Position numbers and translations under genes: made by a program. Below are positions 45,019-55,807 of a stretch of DNA of 64,000 bases, one piece after another. Each line of letters opens with the position of its first letter. The first letter of the stretch is position 1. The DNA is from Laetiporus sulphureus 93-53 (lineage: Eukaryota; Basidiomycota; Agaricomycetes; Polyporales; Laetiporaceae), in assembly GCF_001632365.1 (NCBI RefSeq), contig NW_024468516.1, positions 528,177 through 592,176 on the forward strand. The letters are read 5' to 3'. The notes under the pieces were generated by a model. The model was not told where the DNA came from. It saw only the letters and a list, made by a program, of their open reading frames with translations, and did no database searches.

Positions 45019-46872
45019 ATGTCTCCATTGCCTGAGCTGCCCGGCAAGCCAGTCCCCCCCAAATCTGGTCAAGAACAATGGCTTCGGCGTACGGTGGCTC
45101 GTCTCTGCCAGCTCGAGAACGAACGGTGAAAAATCTGACTCTCGCCACAATCTGGTGTTCATACTCTCCTTCCTCTTAGTTTTCCTGGTAGTCAGCCTAT
45201 CAGCTTTGGCACGCGAGATCTGGAGAAACTGGACTCGAAGGAGTGAGTTGCGCTCGCATGTCAATGCAGCATTCACTGGAGGGATCCTAAATCGTGGTAT
45301 CGGGCAGCTATTGGGTATGCGAGAAGTCGGATGGCATTCGCGTGCTCCTTTTCGTCCAGACGGATCACCAGGAGCAGACGGTCTATATCGTACGTGTTTG
45401 CTTGACGTTCTCGCCATACATTTTAAGTGCGTATTTGACTGTCGGATCAGATTGACCGCCACAATAGCTATCGACAGGTAATTGGCCTTTATTTCCCTCA
45501 TCATGAAAATCCCAGGATGCCGCTGCGCAATACTATTGTCGATGGTGAGCTTGTCGTTGATGTCGATCCTCGTACTCGCCAGGTTTGTCCTTTTTTCAGT
45601 GCTTCCACAACTTCACTTGCTGAGAGTCATCGCAATCAGGAAACACTGCGCTACCTCGCGTTCGACTGTCTGGTGATTGACGACCAAAATGTCATGTCAA
45701 GATCTCTGGACAAGCGCTATGGGGTAGGGTGCTTCCTGTTGAGTCGATGTCCCTAAATTAAGTAGCTTGGCAGAGGCTGCAAGCATGGTTCTATGCTCCT
45801 TATGCTAAGATGATGAAAGAATTCCCCCAGATGGCGCAAGAACAACCATTTGAGTAGGCAGTCAACCTCGGCGATATCGTGATGCTGAATTCTCACCTTC
45901 TCTGCATGATAGCATCAAGATCAAAGATGTCAAGTTGTCCTACCACGTTGATGACGTCTTCAACATCGATTTGCCTGCGCTGCAACATGGCACAGACGGC
46001 TTGATATATACGTGCGCTGAAACGCCTTATATTCCTGGCACAGATCAGAACATGTTCGTATCAACTCAATCTAAGGCAACTAAGCTGACCTTCAGCCACT
46101 CCACAGATTGAAGTGGAAACCTCCATCGGAGAATTCTATAGACTTCAAGCTGGTGCTGCGCTTCCCGCCCAAGTCCAATAAGTCCTCCGAGCCCGATTTG
46201 TTTGCGAAACCTGTCTTCGAGTTGCATGTCTACTGTGGCGATGACCGGGGTCAGCAGCGGTATGAATTTTACGATGTCATGCATGTCGAGGATGATGAAT
46301 GGGAAAGGTGTGTGGAACATCTTCCTTTCGGTTTCACAACCCAGTTCACTGACGTTCGCTTAGCATGAAAGCCTCTGGAGAGCAACTCGACGATCGTATC
46401 GTGGAGGTGCATTGGGATCCCAAGCATGAGTACTGGCGGATGATGCGTTTCAGGGACGATAAGCCCGCAGGCAACTTCAAGGCTGTCGTAGAAAAGATCA
46501 CCGAAAGTATTTCAGACGGTGTCGAGAAAGAGACGGTAGGAGTTTACATATGCATACCTGTTGTCGTTGGACTGCTTGACCTGATTCAACTCCGCCCCTT
46601 AGCTGTTCGCCCGATCTGCCTCCATACGCAATGCATGGAAAGCCCGGCACGGTTCTGCGGCTGCCCCGCCACAACAAGTACCCCGCCCGCAGCCGCGTCC
46701 TCCTCAGGCCCAGCCCTTACCGCCGCGGCTCCACGTCATACCAGCCAAGCTCCAGGCCGCACCGCCTTTCCTGCAAGGCGTGCCGGATGTAGCACCTCGC
46801 TATGGACCCCTTGCCACCTCGCGCTGGAGCAAAGTGACCGGTCCTGAGATGGTTTCTGGCATGTACAGATGA
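45019..46872 (+). CDS. CEG1: mRNA capping enzyme, guanylyltransferase subunit
   Basis: Ten exons: 45019..45125, 45180..45242, 45308..45389, 45451..45582, 45640..45723, 45774..45853, 45913..46053, 46107..46307, 46364..46535, 46603..46872; 443 aa. Ceg1 transfers GMP from GTP to the 5' diphosphate end of nascent RNA through a lysyl-GMP intermediate. The nucleotidyltransferase motif I is EKSDGIR, with the active Lys at residue 63; motif III/IIIa appear as IVDGELV and FDCLVID, motif IV as TDGLIYT, motif V as LKWKPP, and motif VI as HWDPKHEYWRMMRFRDDK in the OB-fold domain. The Gln/Pro-rich C-terminal tail after about residue 370 is not part of the catalytic fold. As in other fungi it lacks a fused triphosphatase domain. 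Confidence 0.95.
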
Positions 46873-48886
46873 ACAGATGAAGATGAACGAGCTGAGGTCT
46901 CGTCGGTTGGGGCATGCGGCATTGCGACCGGCGCTTTGGAGCTCGCAGCGTCTCGTGCGAGCATCAAAAGACGAATAGGGGCGACCTCGCTCCAGGTCTA
47001 GGACAGTGCTCGGGAGTGAAGATGACGATTGGGGCTAGCGGTGCACGACGCAGCATTCATATCCTAATCTGCAACACAGTGCGCTCGGCCTCGCATTATC
47101 ACCGTCCGGGCCATAACGCCGACCCCCGCTGCAGTCTTGGGTGCATAGAAGGACGCGCGCTCCCCGCGGCTTCCCATTCACACACCGGATCGATGTGGGC
47201 ACAAGAAGTTGGCAGTCATTGGTTTCGAGGCGGCGTCTTGCCCGGTCATGGCGAAACGGAACTCCTGGATGACCATTCAGCGAACTGCTCATCTTTCATT
47301 CCAAGGCGGTCTGGACCGCAGGCTGGTACACCGTGTGTTTGCTGAACCTTGTATCGTATTCGACTGACAGTGCCGAATGTATTCATAGTTTGCATGGCGG
47401 TTGTCATATACCGTGGTTATTGCCCTCGTCTGAAAAACATCGTGAAGTGATAGGCAAATGCGCGGTGGAAAGTCTCGCTGAGCGCGAAGTCTATGCTACA
47501 GCACGAGATGCTACTAGAGCGGCGATTTGCAATTGGAGTGTGCGTGCCTGTCGCGATCGTTCGATTCTGCGAATGAACGGACCATGTGTTGCTACTCACT
47601 GAAGTCAATACTCGGACCCTCGCGCCGATCTCTGGTTCATTCAATGTGACCAAGAGGTACTATCATCGAAGCTGGACGCATTCGAAGGTGGGATGTTCAG
47701 GTTATGATCAGCTCAGCGACTTTTTAGGTCGTAGTGGCGAGGTCGATAGAATTACCAGCTGAGAAGCGCTGGTATCGCGGAAGAACCATGGTGTGCTTCT
47801 CTGGTAGGATGCATTGTTGTGGGTGCCACCATTCAGTCTCAATTCAGTTTCTCGGCGTCAGGAACGGCGGTGAACTTCATCAAACCCAGCTGTCGGGTCG
47901 GACAAAATCAAGACTGTCGCGCACATGTCAAGTTGCCAACAAATATAGATAGCCGAAGTCGATCTTGAAGTGGTTTGCTCCCGAGCATCCTTCACAGCGG
48001 AGTTCTCGCCCTACCAGGCGGTCATGTTCCCTGCATCATCTTCTCTTGTCCAAGTCCGAGCAAGTCGAATTTCATTGAGAGCGTTGAGAATGAGTGAGCG
48101 GGCCGACACGGAGTTGGAAGATGAATCGTATTACGAGACCGATGGCATGCATGTCTAGTCATTACACAATTGAGAGGCATATCACGGAACAGACCCAATG
48201 GAAGCGGAATGCAGAGGTGGAGGAAAGCGCGACAACGGAAGACATGCTATGTACTAGTAATGCAACAGTCAGACGTCATTAGCTGCGTGACGTGAACGTG
48301 AAAGGCGCGTAATATGAACAGCGTAGCAACCATGTACACGATGCTGCGTGTAATGGCCCATCAAGGAGAACGCGATCCAAGCGTGGAAAATATATGCGGG
48401 GACGCGGAAAACAAGCCAGAAGAAAACAAGGAAGATAGATGAAAACCATAACAGAACAGAACGCGATGAGATGCAAGACCGAGGCGAGAGATTGGGTAGG
48501 ACATATGCTAGGCGCTTTGACGCGTATCGTACGCGAGAGGTATACGAGCCTTGAGCTTGAATGATATGTGACGAACGTCATACAAGATGATTCGTGACGA
48601 GGTCATTGCGGATTGCGCCTTAAGCGCATCGTCGAGCATGTCGTCGCATAGGGGTAAGCATAGAGGCGATGAAATGGACTGTGTAAGAGTCGTGGGTCGT
48701 CGATGGGGTCATGGAGGGAGAGCCAAGACACGAGACGGGGGACCAAGACACAAGACGCAAAATGGAGGGCATGCATATATGCGCACTGGCGAAGCCATTC
48801 GCCTTTTCCACTCTCTTCCCACTACCACCTGCGCTCTCCTGAGAGGGCCGTCAAGGGAGACAACGCGTGCAACCAACTTCCAGTAT
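46873..48886. other. 2 kb region without a recognisable gene
   Basis: Between the CEG1 stop (+) and the stop of the Ser-rich gene (-). The longest frame, 143 codons at 46914-47345 (+), is rich in Cys, His, Arg and Gly and looks like random GC-rich sequence. No RNA gene, transposon motif or repeat was found. Converging 3' UTRs explain only part of its length. Confidence 0.5.
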
Positions 48887-49943
48887 TCAGTAAAAGAGGT
48901 CGTCCACATCCGTGCTCGATAGCGAGAAGTACGATGGTGATTGTGAGCACGAATCTGATGAATCGGTGTCATCATACCAGAGGTCGTCCCACGAGTGCCG
49001 CGACTCTTCATCGGATTTCGCGGTTTCGGTATAGGAATAGCTAGCAGGACGTGCCTGGTCACCAGATTTTGAAGCGAGCGTTGGCCGGTGGCCTACGCAA
49101 GGCGCGTCCATGTCACTTGTCTGGAAGTCGGTGGAGGACGGGACATCCGGGTCAGACGTGAACCCGAAGTCGAGGTCCAGGAAGCCGTTCTCAGACTTCG
49201 TGCTCAGTGTGGGGAAGGTTGTGTCGAACGCCGGCATCGAGTGAAGCGTGAATGGCGACGGCATTGGGCTACTCGACCGCGAAGAGTCAGAAGAGTCGGA
49301 GGAGTCTGATGAGGGCGTTCTGCTGTGGCGCTCGGGTGTTCGAGGCGAGATAGAGAGTTCAGCGAACTGTGGCAGTGGAGACAACACCTGGATAGAAGAG
49401 AGGCTGTGAGCGGAAGATCTACGGATGTGTGTGCCAGAAAGATGTATATATGCACACAGGCATACATGAGTGAAAGGATGAAATGAGAGTACGGACCTCA
49501 GAGTCACTGTCAGTGCTTTCCAATGATAGGTCGGCGAAGAAGGGAGTGATGGACGCGACGTCGGCACTAGGGCTCGGAGCCGACGGCGAAGGTGATCGCC
49601 AGGCCTCAGTGGCGGCGGCCACAGCATCGTCATGCGCAAGCGCTGGCGTTACAGCCACATCGTCATTTCCGGTACGCACTTCCGCATCCGTGTCGGTCGC
49701 GTTGTTCTCGTGGGTGGACGCGTCAGCGTCCTTGCATTGACCGTCTTGGACGATCCACCAGTCGATCTCTGCGAGGACGCGCCTGTGGCTTGCATCCGAG
49801 CCTGATGATCGACGTAAGTTGGGAGCATTGGTACGCGTCTCGTTCGCGTCTGTGTCCGAGGACGATGACGACGGCTCCGCAGGTTGCGTGTAAGGGGCAC
49901 CACGGGCCTCGGGGTAGGACAAGGTACGACGGAGAGATGGCAT
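48887..49943 (-). CDS. Ser/Asp-rich disordered protein, unknown function
   Basis: Two exons: complement(48887..49387, 49497..49943); 315 aa. No family is recognised. The start MPSLRRTLSYPEARG is basic and is followed by long low-complexity tracts (PSSSSSDTDANET, SSDSSDSSDSSRSSSPMPS, DDTDSSDSCSQSPS) with acidic ends, so the protein is probably mostly disordered. Short hydrophobic pieces such as ITPFFADLSLE, LPQFAELSISPRTPE and NGFLDLDFGF could be binding motifs. The single intron (109 nt, GTCCGT donor) joins the two long frames in phase; the donor is weak, so this junction is less certain. An in-frame ATG at 49970 would add 9 residues. Confidence 0.55.
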
Positions 49944-52665
49944 AGTAGTAGTGACTTGTAGCAAGAACACGTTAATGTGAGGGCGTGAGTTCGTTATGGA
50001 TAGCGATGAGGACGATGGGTACGACGACGAGCACCAGTGGGTACCCGCAGAGAAGATGGTGGGGGTGAGTTAAGAGGACAAGAGAGGTCCTGCATGAATA
50101 TCGAAATTTATACCCGTGAGCAATCGGAAATGTGAAGGGATGTGAAGGGTTTCGGGCGTCAAAGACCCATCACGACTCGCATGCGTTTTGCGCCTTTTGC
50201 CTGATTGGGATGCTTCCTGCGCTGCTTAGCAGTTCCGCCCATCATCTTTGAGACGTTGTACGCTTCGTCGGCGCGTGTTCCGCCATTCAACTTAACAAAC
50301 GCGCGACCGACGCGCTCGACGACGACGACGACGACGACGCGCACGGGGCAGCATACGGGCCCGCCGAGCCCGACATCCATCCGAGTACAACGTCATGGAC
50401 CCCGGGAGAATTGGCTTTCTTTGACTGGGGCCGCCTCATGTCGTGCGTTGCTAAACTACCTACAGTTCAGGCCCTCCCAGCGGGTCCCAGCTCATCTTTG
50501 CTTGTCCTCGAGGCCGGGCGAGTTCGTATCCTGTCTATCGCCCAGCCAATCGCATCGCATCATCACCAAATTCTCGAATTCAATCGTGTGCTCTCAGCTT
50601 CGATGTATGACAGGCTCTCACATCTATCGCTCCTTCTCTTTCCAGGGGTCTGGGTACAGGATGGTGCCGGCTATGTCTCGCGGTGTGGCCATCTCGCCGA
50701 TTCAACACTCTGTCTATCGCATCATGTCTTGTCTTGTACGTCTACAATTCCGACGATCGCTAGAGATGGTATATGCTCGGACACTGAGCTTCATGGCTTC
50801 ATCAGTGAGTCGCACAGGGTCTACACGCCGGCGCCACTCTTCCCTGCCTGTGTCGCTGTGCATGATTTATTCAGCAAGCCAGGAACGCCGCTAACGTTGG
50901 ACGCCCTCGCCGGGTGGCCACTGCCCCACAGTGCGCACCCGAGCCTAGCGAGTACAGAATTAGGCTTGCCAAGGACCCTGATGCGCTCAACGTCATACAC
51001 TCGACCATGCTCGCACCGGGCGAGATTGCCATGTGTCTTCCTGCTCATGCGACCTCCAGCCACAGACGCGTCGCAGGCTGATCTCCGCACCAGTCGGTTG
51101 CTTTCTCTCAAGTTCTATCTGCGATCATCTGCCGGTCTTCTCGCCTGCGGAACCAGCCCCGCGTGCAGCAAGGCACGTTTCACCACATTGATAGCCTCCT
51201 CTAGCTCCTCATATCAACCAGGCTTTATCGCCGGGCGCTTAGCGACCGCTCACCTGCCCATCTCCGTTCCAATCATGGGAGCCAAGCGTACCTCAACGTT
51301 CCCACTTCAACACCACGGATCGGAACTACCAATCAGCCGTATCGTGACCAAGCCGAAATCGTATTGTGCGATGCTGGGTGCTCGAAACTGGACCCGGAGA
51401 TGAAGTCTCTGGATTTGATGCTTCTCACAGGCCTGGCCAAGTGCAGCCTTATCTCGATTGGACTCGTTCGACGCTCTACGGCTCTCGGGTTTCACTGCCT
51501 TGCCTCTACCGACTAACAGCGAGCGAGGCAAATGTATTGCTGTTGTGTGGGGTCTGATTTCGCCATGCTCGCCAAGGATGCTGCCAGCGCCCGCCTGTCG
51601 ATCTTCCTTCTATTCGGTGCTCCGCAATCAGACAGGCGCATTACACCTCAACGGGCCTCAACTGAGATGTTCAAGGTAATGGATATGCCGCACTTGTCTA
51701 ATCCTAATCTCCGCATGCTTACGATGATTCTGTTAGCGTCGCACCAGCGTCTCACGTGCGTCCCGTCGGTGCCGTTCCGTCGCCGATTCGGGTTGAAGCC
51801 CCTCCCTCCTTGTGTGAGCTAAAATTGGCTTAGCATTGAGTGCGCTGAACGGCTGAATGGTCATCATAAATGTTACTACGACCTTTCTCCGAGCTTTGTG
51901 AGTTAGGGGCTCATTGGAAACTAGCGAATAAGCTCATGGCCACAAAACGATTCAGTTTGATCCACATTATGCTAGAGCCAATGCAATGAATGATGTCAAC
52001 TCCCCTCCTCGGGGCTTGATAATCAGCTGCTGCGCGTCGGAGAGCCGGCGAAACATGCACATACACGGGTGGCTCCGACATTCCACACATCGAAGCGGAC
52101 GCTCTGATTCAGTTGGTCAAAAGCGGTTAGCACGCAACTGGCGTGCGCCCGGAGCTGATGTGCTGTCAGCGCTGCATGAACGAGAATAAGACGAGAAACT
52201 TCGGGCCCTGGTTACCAATTGTTCCATCTTTGCGCTGGGAGGCTCAGACATAGCAAGGGTCCGCCGATCGTGTGGACTTTCCAAAACAGGAATGTCTCCT
52301 CACAGCAGCCTCCGCTTGTTCTGCACTTTGCAACTTATCCGTTGTCATGATCTGCTTAAATGCTTTATGGACTGTATTTACGGTTAATTTACGCGGTTGC
52401 AAGGCCAAAGGCGCAGAGATCGACCGTGATTTATGACTTACACTCGGCGGAGTCCCGCTACTCGAGGTTCACTCGTAACATCTCTCTACGGAGCCTTGGG
52501 CCTACTTGCGGGTAAGTTTGATAGGATCTGAATAGTTCTTGATCCCCACATCTCCCGATTTCTTTTAACCGTAAGCTAACCCTCGAAATCTGGCCCATTT
52601 GAATTTTATTTATACTCTACACATGCCACGAATTAGCGCTGGCTAATTACTATAGTCTTGCGCCT
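49944..52665. other. 2.7 kb poorly resolved region, possible unidentified gene at about 50.4-51.8 kb
   Basis: Between the Ser-rich gene (-) and the WDR53-like gene (+). A plus-strand frame of 330 codons (50411-51403) has no ATG at its start; the first ATG is at 50438. Other plus-strand frames give protein-like pieces, for example LAKDPDALNVIHSTMLAPGE near 50960-51020 and QAEIVLCDAGCSKLDPEMKS near 51350-51410, which hint at a multi-exon gene I could not assemble. A minus-strand frame at 50159-50380 ends in a basic tail (KQRRKHPNQAKGAKRM) and crosses the GAC repeat. From about 51830 to 52665 I see nothing. No function is claimed. Confidence 0.35.
50318..50338. repeat. (GAC)7 trinucleotide microsatellite
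   Basis: Seven perfect GAC units. Read as codons it would give poly-Asp, poly-Thr, poly-Arg or, on the other strand, poly-Val, depending on frame. It lies outside any confident gene. Confidence 0.9.
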
Positions 52666-54048
52666 ATGTTATCCTCGCTGGCCATCCGGGTCCCGTCTGC
52701 AGCGTCCGCTCTCGCTTTTAGCAACCATGGTTCTCTCTGCGTCGGTTCAGGCAAGTCGTCCGTGTGACTCTTGTCGCGTGTTTGCTGACCGTGAGCCCAC
52801 GTGTGCACAGATGACGGCACGCTACGCTTTTATGAGCTGCCCGGAGAAAAGGTCGTCAGGGCTGTCAGGGCGCTGGGTTCGGAGGTGTCGTGTGTCGCAT
52901 GCAAGAAGACGAGGGACGGAGCGCCCATTGAGGTGTGGGCTGCGAGCGGTCGTCGGGTGAGTTTCGTGCCTAGAGGTGGACGACGGCGTGCTCTGATCGG
53001 GGCGATTGCCCATCGTAGGTGGTCGCGTTCCCTGTGCGGCGCGACAAGATGATCATGACGGAGGGAGACGCAACATGTGTACTGGAGCTCGGAGAGGACG
53101 AGGATGATGTGCTGAATGAGGTGCGCCCGACGGTCTTCCCAATATGCTGCATGACTGACAGCTGCGGCTCAGCCAGCTTAGTGTGAGCGACAGTGGGAAG
53201 CACCTCGCGTTCAGCACCGATAGTGGGACCGTCGGCGTCGTCGAGCTGTCTAGCAAGGCCGTCACCAGGATGAAGGCACGCCACACCAGCGTGAGGTCCA
53301 CTACTGCGAGCAGTGCTGCGTGATCTAACCGTTCGCTCCAGGTCTGCGGAACAGTCAAGTTCATCCCTGGTCGTTCCAGCGAGCTCGTCAGCGGAGGGTA
53401 CGATTCGGCGCTGCTGCACTACGACTTCATACAGAACACCGTCCTCTCGCGATTCGATATCAGTGTGTCTGTCGCATCTCTCCGTGTGCATCGCATCTCA
53501 TATATATGCCCTAGCTGCTCCCCCTCCGTCATCGGGTGTCTCCCTCTCCCCTCCTTTCATTCTCTCCACCGCGATAGCACCAAACGGTTTGTTCGCGGCG
53601 AGCACAGCGGACGGGCGAGTGTGGCTGGGCGGAGGAGGCGAGAAGCGTCAGTCGGGAGCGAAGAAGCGGAGTAGAAAGTGGGAGGGCCTGCGGGACGAGG
53701 AGGGCTTGTGGGTGCAAGTGGCTGACGGGCCCGTCGTCGCATTGTACGTCTCAAAATATCTCATATTCAGGAGTAGTGCTGATGACGATGTGAAGGGCGT
53801 TCATGCCTGGAAGAAACGAACTCATGGCAGCTACGTTACTCGGCAACATCACTGGGCACACGATCACTCGCGATGCATCGGGAAAGTTGCAGAGCACAGC
53901 GATATGGTCTGATAAAGTCAAACATATTGAGAAGGTCAACGCGATGGCTGTTGATGAGGGGTGGGTTTGTATAGGAGGAGTGGAGAAGGCCGGGAAGGGT
54001 GTTGTGGAGGTATGGAATGTTGGTGAGATTACCCATCGGCACGCATGA
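52666..54048 (+). CDS. WD40-repeat protein, WDR53-like
   Basis: Seven exons: 52666..52750, 52811..52956, 53019..53120, 53177..53290, 53342..53462, 53515..53743, 53796..54048; 349 aa. Repeated WD40-type strands are visible: SALAFSNHGSLCVGSDDGTL, SDSGKHLAFSTDSGTVGVVE, GTVKFIPGRSSELVSGGYDS, STAIAPNGLFAASTADGRVW and FMPGRNELMAATLLGNI, consistent with one small propeller. WDR53 is little studied; DDB1-CUL4 association has been proposed for relatives, and nothing in the sequence proves it here. A Lys/Arg-rich insert (KRQSGAKKRSRKW) sits in a loop. The first intron begins with GCAAGT and is a GC-AG intron. It converges on the Tim17-family gene with 70 bp between stops. Confidence 0.85.
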
Positions 54049-54118
54049 GGCAACGTCTTCTCCGACAGAAGTGCAATGGTATTTTTCCACCTTCCTAGCG
54101 ACAAATACGCGTACCATT

Positions 54119-55039
54119 CTAGCTACCCGTATGAGACCCAGATTTCTTCGATTTGTTCTCCTCCTCAACCTGCTTCTCGAGATCGGCAATCTGCTCAAGG
54201 TACGAAGCCCTCTTTGCCTTCAGCTTCGTCACGTACTCCTCATCAGACATCCTGGTGAACCCGAACAAAGTCAGGAGACGATCCAGGCGCGCTGTCCATG
54301 GGGATGCATCGACGGATCCTGACGGCGACGAGGAAGATGCGATGGGTGCTCGCGTGGGTTCTTGCTGTGCTCTCAGCTTCTTTGAGATGTACTTGACCCG
54401 TGCGACGCCGACCTCGTTGAACGCGAACTGGATGATCGCGCAGACGATGCCTCCCGTTGTGATGCCGGGCACGATCCCCGTGCGCCCGCCTATACCAGCG
54501 ACAAGTTGGCTCATTAGACAACGTGTATGAAAGAAAGAGAACATACGTCGCCATGCGTTCAGCACGGCGCCAGTGAATGCGCCGCTAAGCGCGGTATCTG
54601 GCACCCTGTACATCCGCATGTCCCACCAGCCCAGCTTCTCTCCAGTGCGGACGCCCGATGCACGTTGCTCTTGGATCTCTCGTATCCGCCGCGAATAGGA
54701 GGTGTCTGCCAGTGCGGACAAGAGGAACGGGCTGACGAGGTATTCACGGCAGCCTGCGGTGTGCCCGTCAGTGCCGCGTGCTCGCCTGCGATAAGGAGGT
54801 GACACGCACTGAAGAATGTCGCGCCTACGATCCCGCCATTGATCACTCCAGCAGTGACGAATGGCCCGATGCTTTGGTGGCTTTTGATGAGGGCGTAGAT
54901 GCCTGCGCCAACTCCTGTTGTCGCGGCTGCTCGCGCGGGCGCGTGTCAGTGGTTGTGCGGTGCAAGCAGTCGCATGGAAGACGGACTCGCATGTTATGAG
55001 CGTGTATTTTCCGACTGTGAATGGTGTCGACGGGTCCAT
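54119..55039 (-). CDS. Tim17/Tim22/Tim23-family mitochondrial membrane protein
   Basis: Four exons: complement(54119..54489, 54547..54753, 54810..54929, 54991..55039); 248 aa. Four short hydrophobic, Gly-rich segments fit the family: GVGAGIYALI, VTAGVINGGIVGATFF, ALSGAFTGAVLNAW and GIVPGITTGGIVCAIIQF, with the conserved Arg-Glu-Tyr (REYLVSP) between spans 2 and 3. The C-terminal third is a soluble tail ending in a coiled-coil (YLEQIADLEKQVEEEN). It is longer than Tim17 or Tim22 and resembles unnamed fungal members, possibly complex I assembly-like. The first intron fits only with a GC donor (GCGAGT). Translation from further upstream would add a poly-Pro run encoded by the GGT repeat; the start MDPSTPFTVGKY is preferred. 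Confidence 0.8.
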   Translation of the reverse strand: MDPSTPFTVGKYTLITCESVFHATACTAQPLTRARASSRDNRSWRRHLRPHQKPPKHRAIRHCWSDQWRDRRRDILQCVSPPYRRRARGTDGHTAGCREYLVSPFLLSALADTSYSRRIREIQEQRASGVRTGEKLGWWDMRMYRVPDTALSGAFTGAVLNAWRRMFSFFHTRCLMSQLVAGIGGRTGIVPGITTGGIVCAIIQFAFNEVGVARVKYISKKLRAQQEPTRAPIASSSSPSGSVDASPWTARLDRLLTLFGFTRMSDEEYVTKLKAKRASYLEQIADLEKQVEEENKSKKSGSHTGS

Positions 55040-55064
55040 GTCGAGAGCCGGGCCTGCAACGCGT

Positions 55065-55082
55065 GGTGGTGGTGGTGGTGGT
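55065..55082. repeat. (GGT)6 trinucleotide microsatellite
   Basis: Six GGT units just upstream of the Tim17-family start codon; on the minus strand it reads ACC and in frame with an upstream ATG (55141) would encode a run of Pro. It is probably in the 5' UTR. Confidence 0.85.
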
Positions 55083-55807
55083 GGCGGCGGTGAGGCCTGC
55101 GTTTGTTGTCGTTCCTGATCAAGTGAGCGTCGATCGTTCACTGCATCTCTTCCTCATCCATCTCGTAACTTCAACATCTCGTGCTCACCGCCGTGTAAAA
55201 AAAAAAACAATGCTTTATGCGTGTCCATATTTCCTCTCTGATGGGATTCGCGCTCGTCCCTTCTCGAAGCTGAAAAAACTATGACTGGAACGATCCGTTC
55301 CATGACTCATGTTTCCCGAGCCTGAGACTATTCCCCGTTCCATTCAACGACGATCGTGATGCTTTACTAAAGGACAGCTGCGGACAGCCGGTAAAGAAAA
55401 AGCATGTTGGGCACCGTCCTTCCCGGAGCAATCACTGGAACTTCGCAGTCTTCTGGCTCGTGTTGTTCCGTCCTCAAACACTTCAAGCAGAATCGAACCG
55501 TCTTCGTCGGAGTCGAGGTCTGGACTCGATCATGAGGAAGGCAAATAAACACTCTTCACGAGTGAGTTCTTCCACGTAATTATGCATTATGATACAACTT
55601 CTTTGACTGACGCTACGCGAGTCGTTTGTACATCTCTAGGTAAGCGAAGGTGATGCGCTGCAAATACCTCGCAAACCGTGATATTCCTTATTCGTGATAA
55701 CTTAACCGGGTATAATTTCCTGCTGCGCAAGCCTATCCTATGGGGAGATGAGGACAAATGAGCGTTGCAATTCTGGATCAGATATCAAGGGTGCTCTTAC
55801 CTCGGTC
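55083..55807. other. Intergenic, promoter of the Tim17-family gene and 3' region of the F-box gene
   Basis: About 725 bp. A run of A at about 55197-55207 is the longest homopolymer I noticed in the window. A minus-strand frame of 61 codons at 55367-55552 has no recognisable content. No gene was seen. Confidence 0.45.

Noticed and set aside
46914..47345. 143-codon plus-strand frame after CEG1
   Set aside because: Composition is rich in Cys, His, Arg and Gly with no motif, typical of a chance frame in GC-rich DNA; no homologue pattern recognised.
50159..50380. Minus-strand 73-codon frame with poly-Val and a basic tail
   Set aside because: The poly-Val run is just the GAC repeat read on the other strand, and no start context or partner exon supports it.
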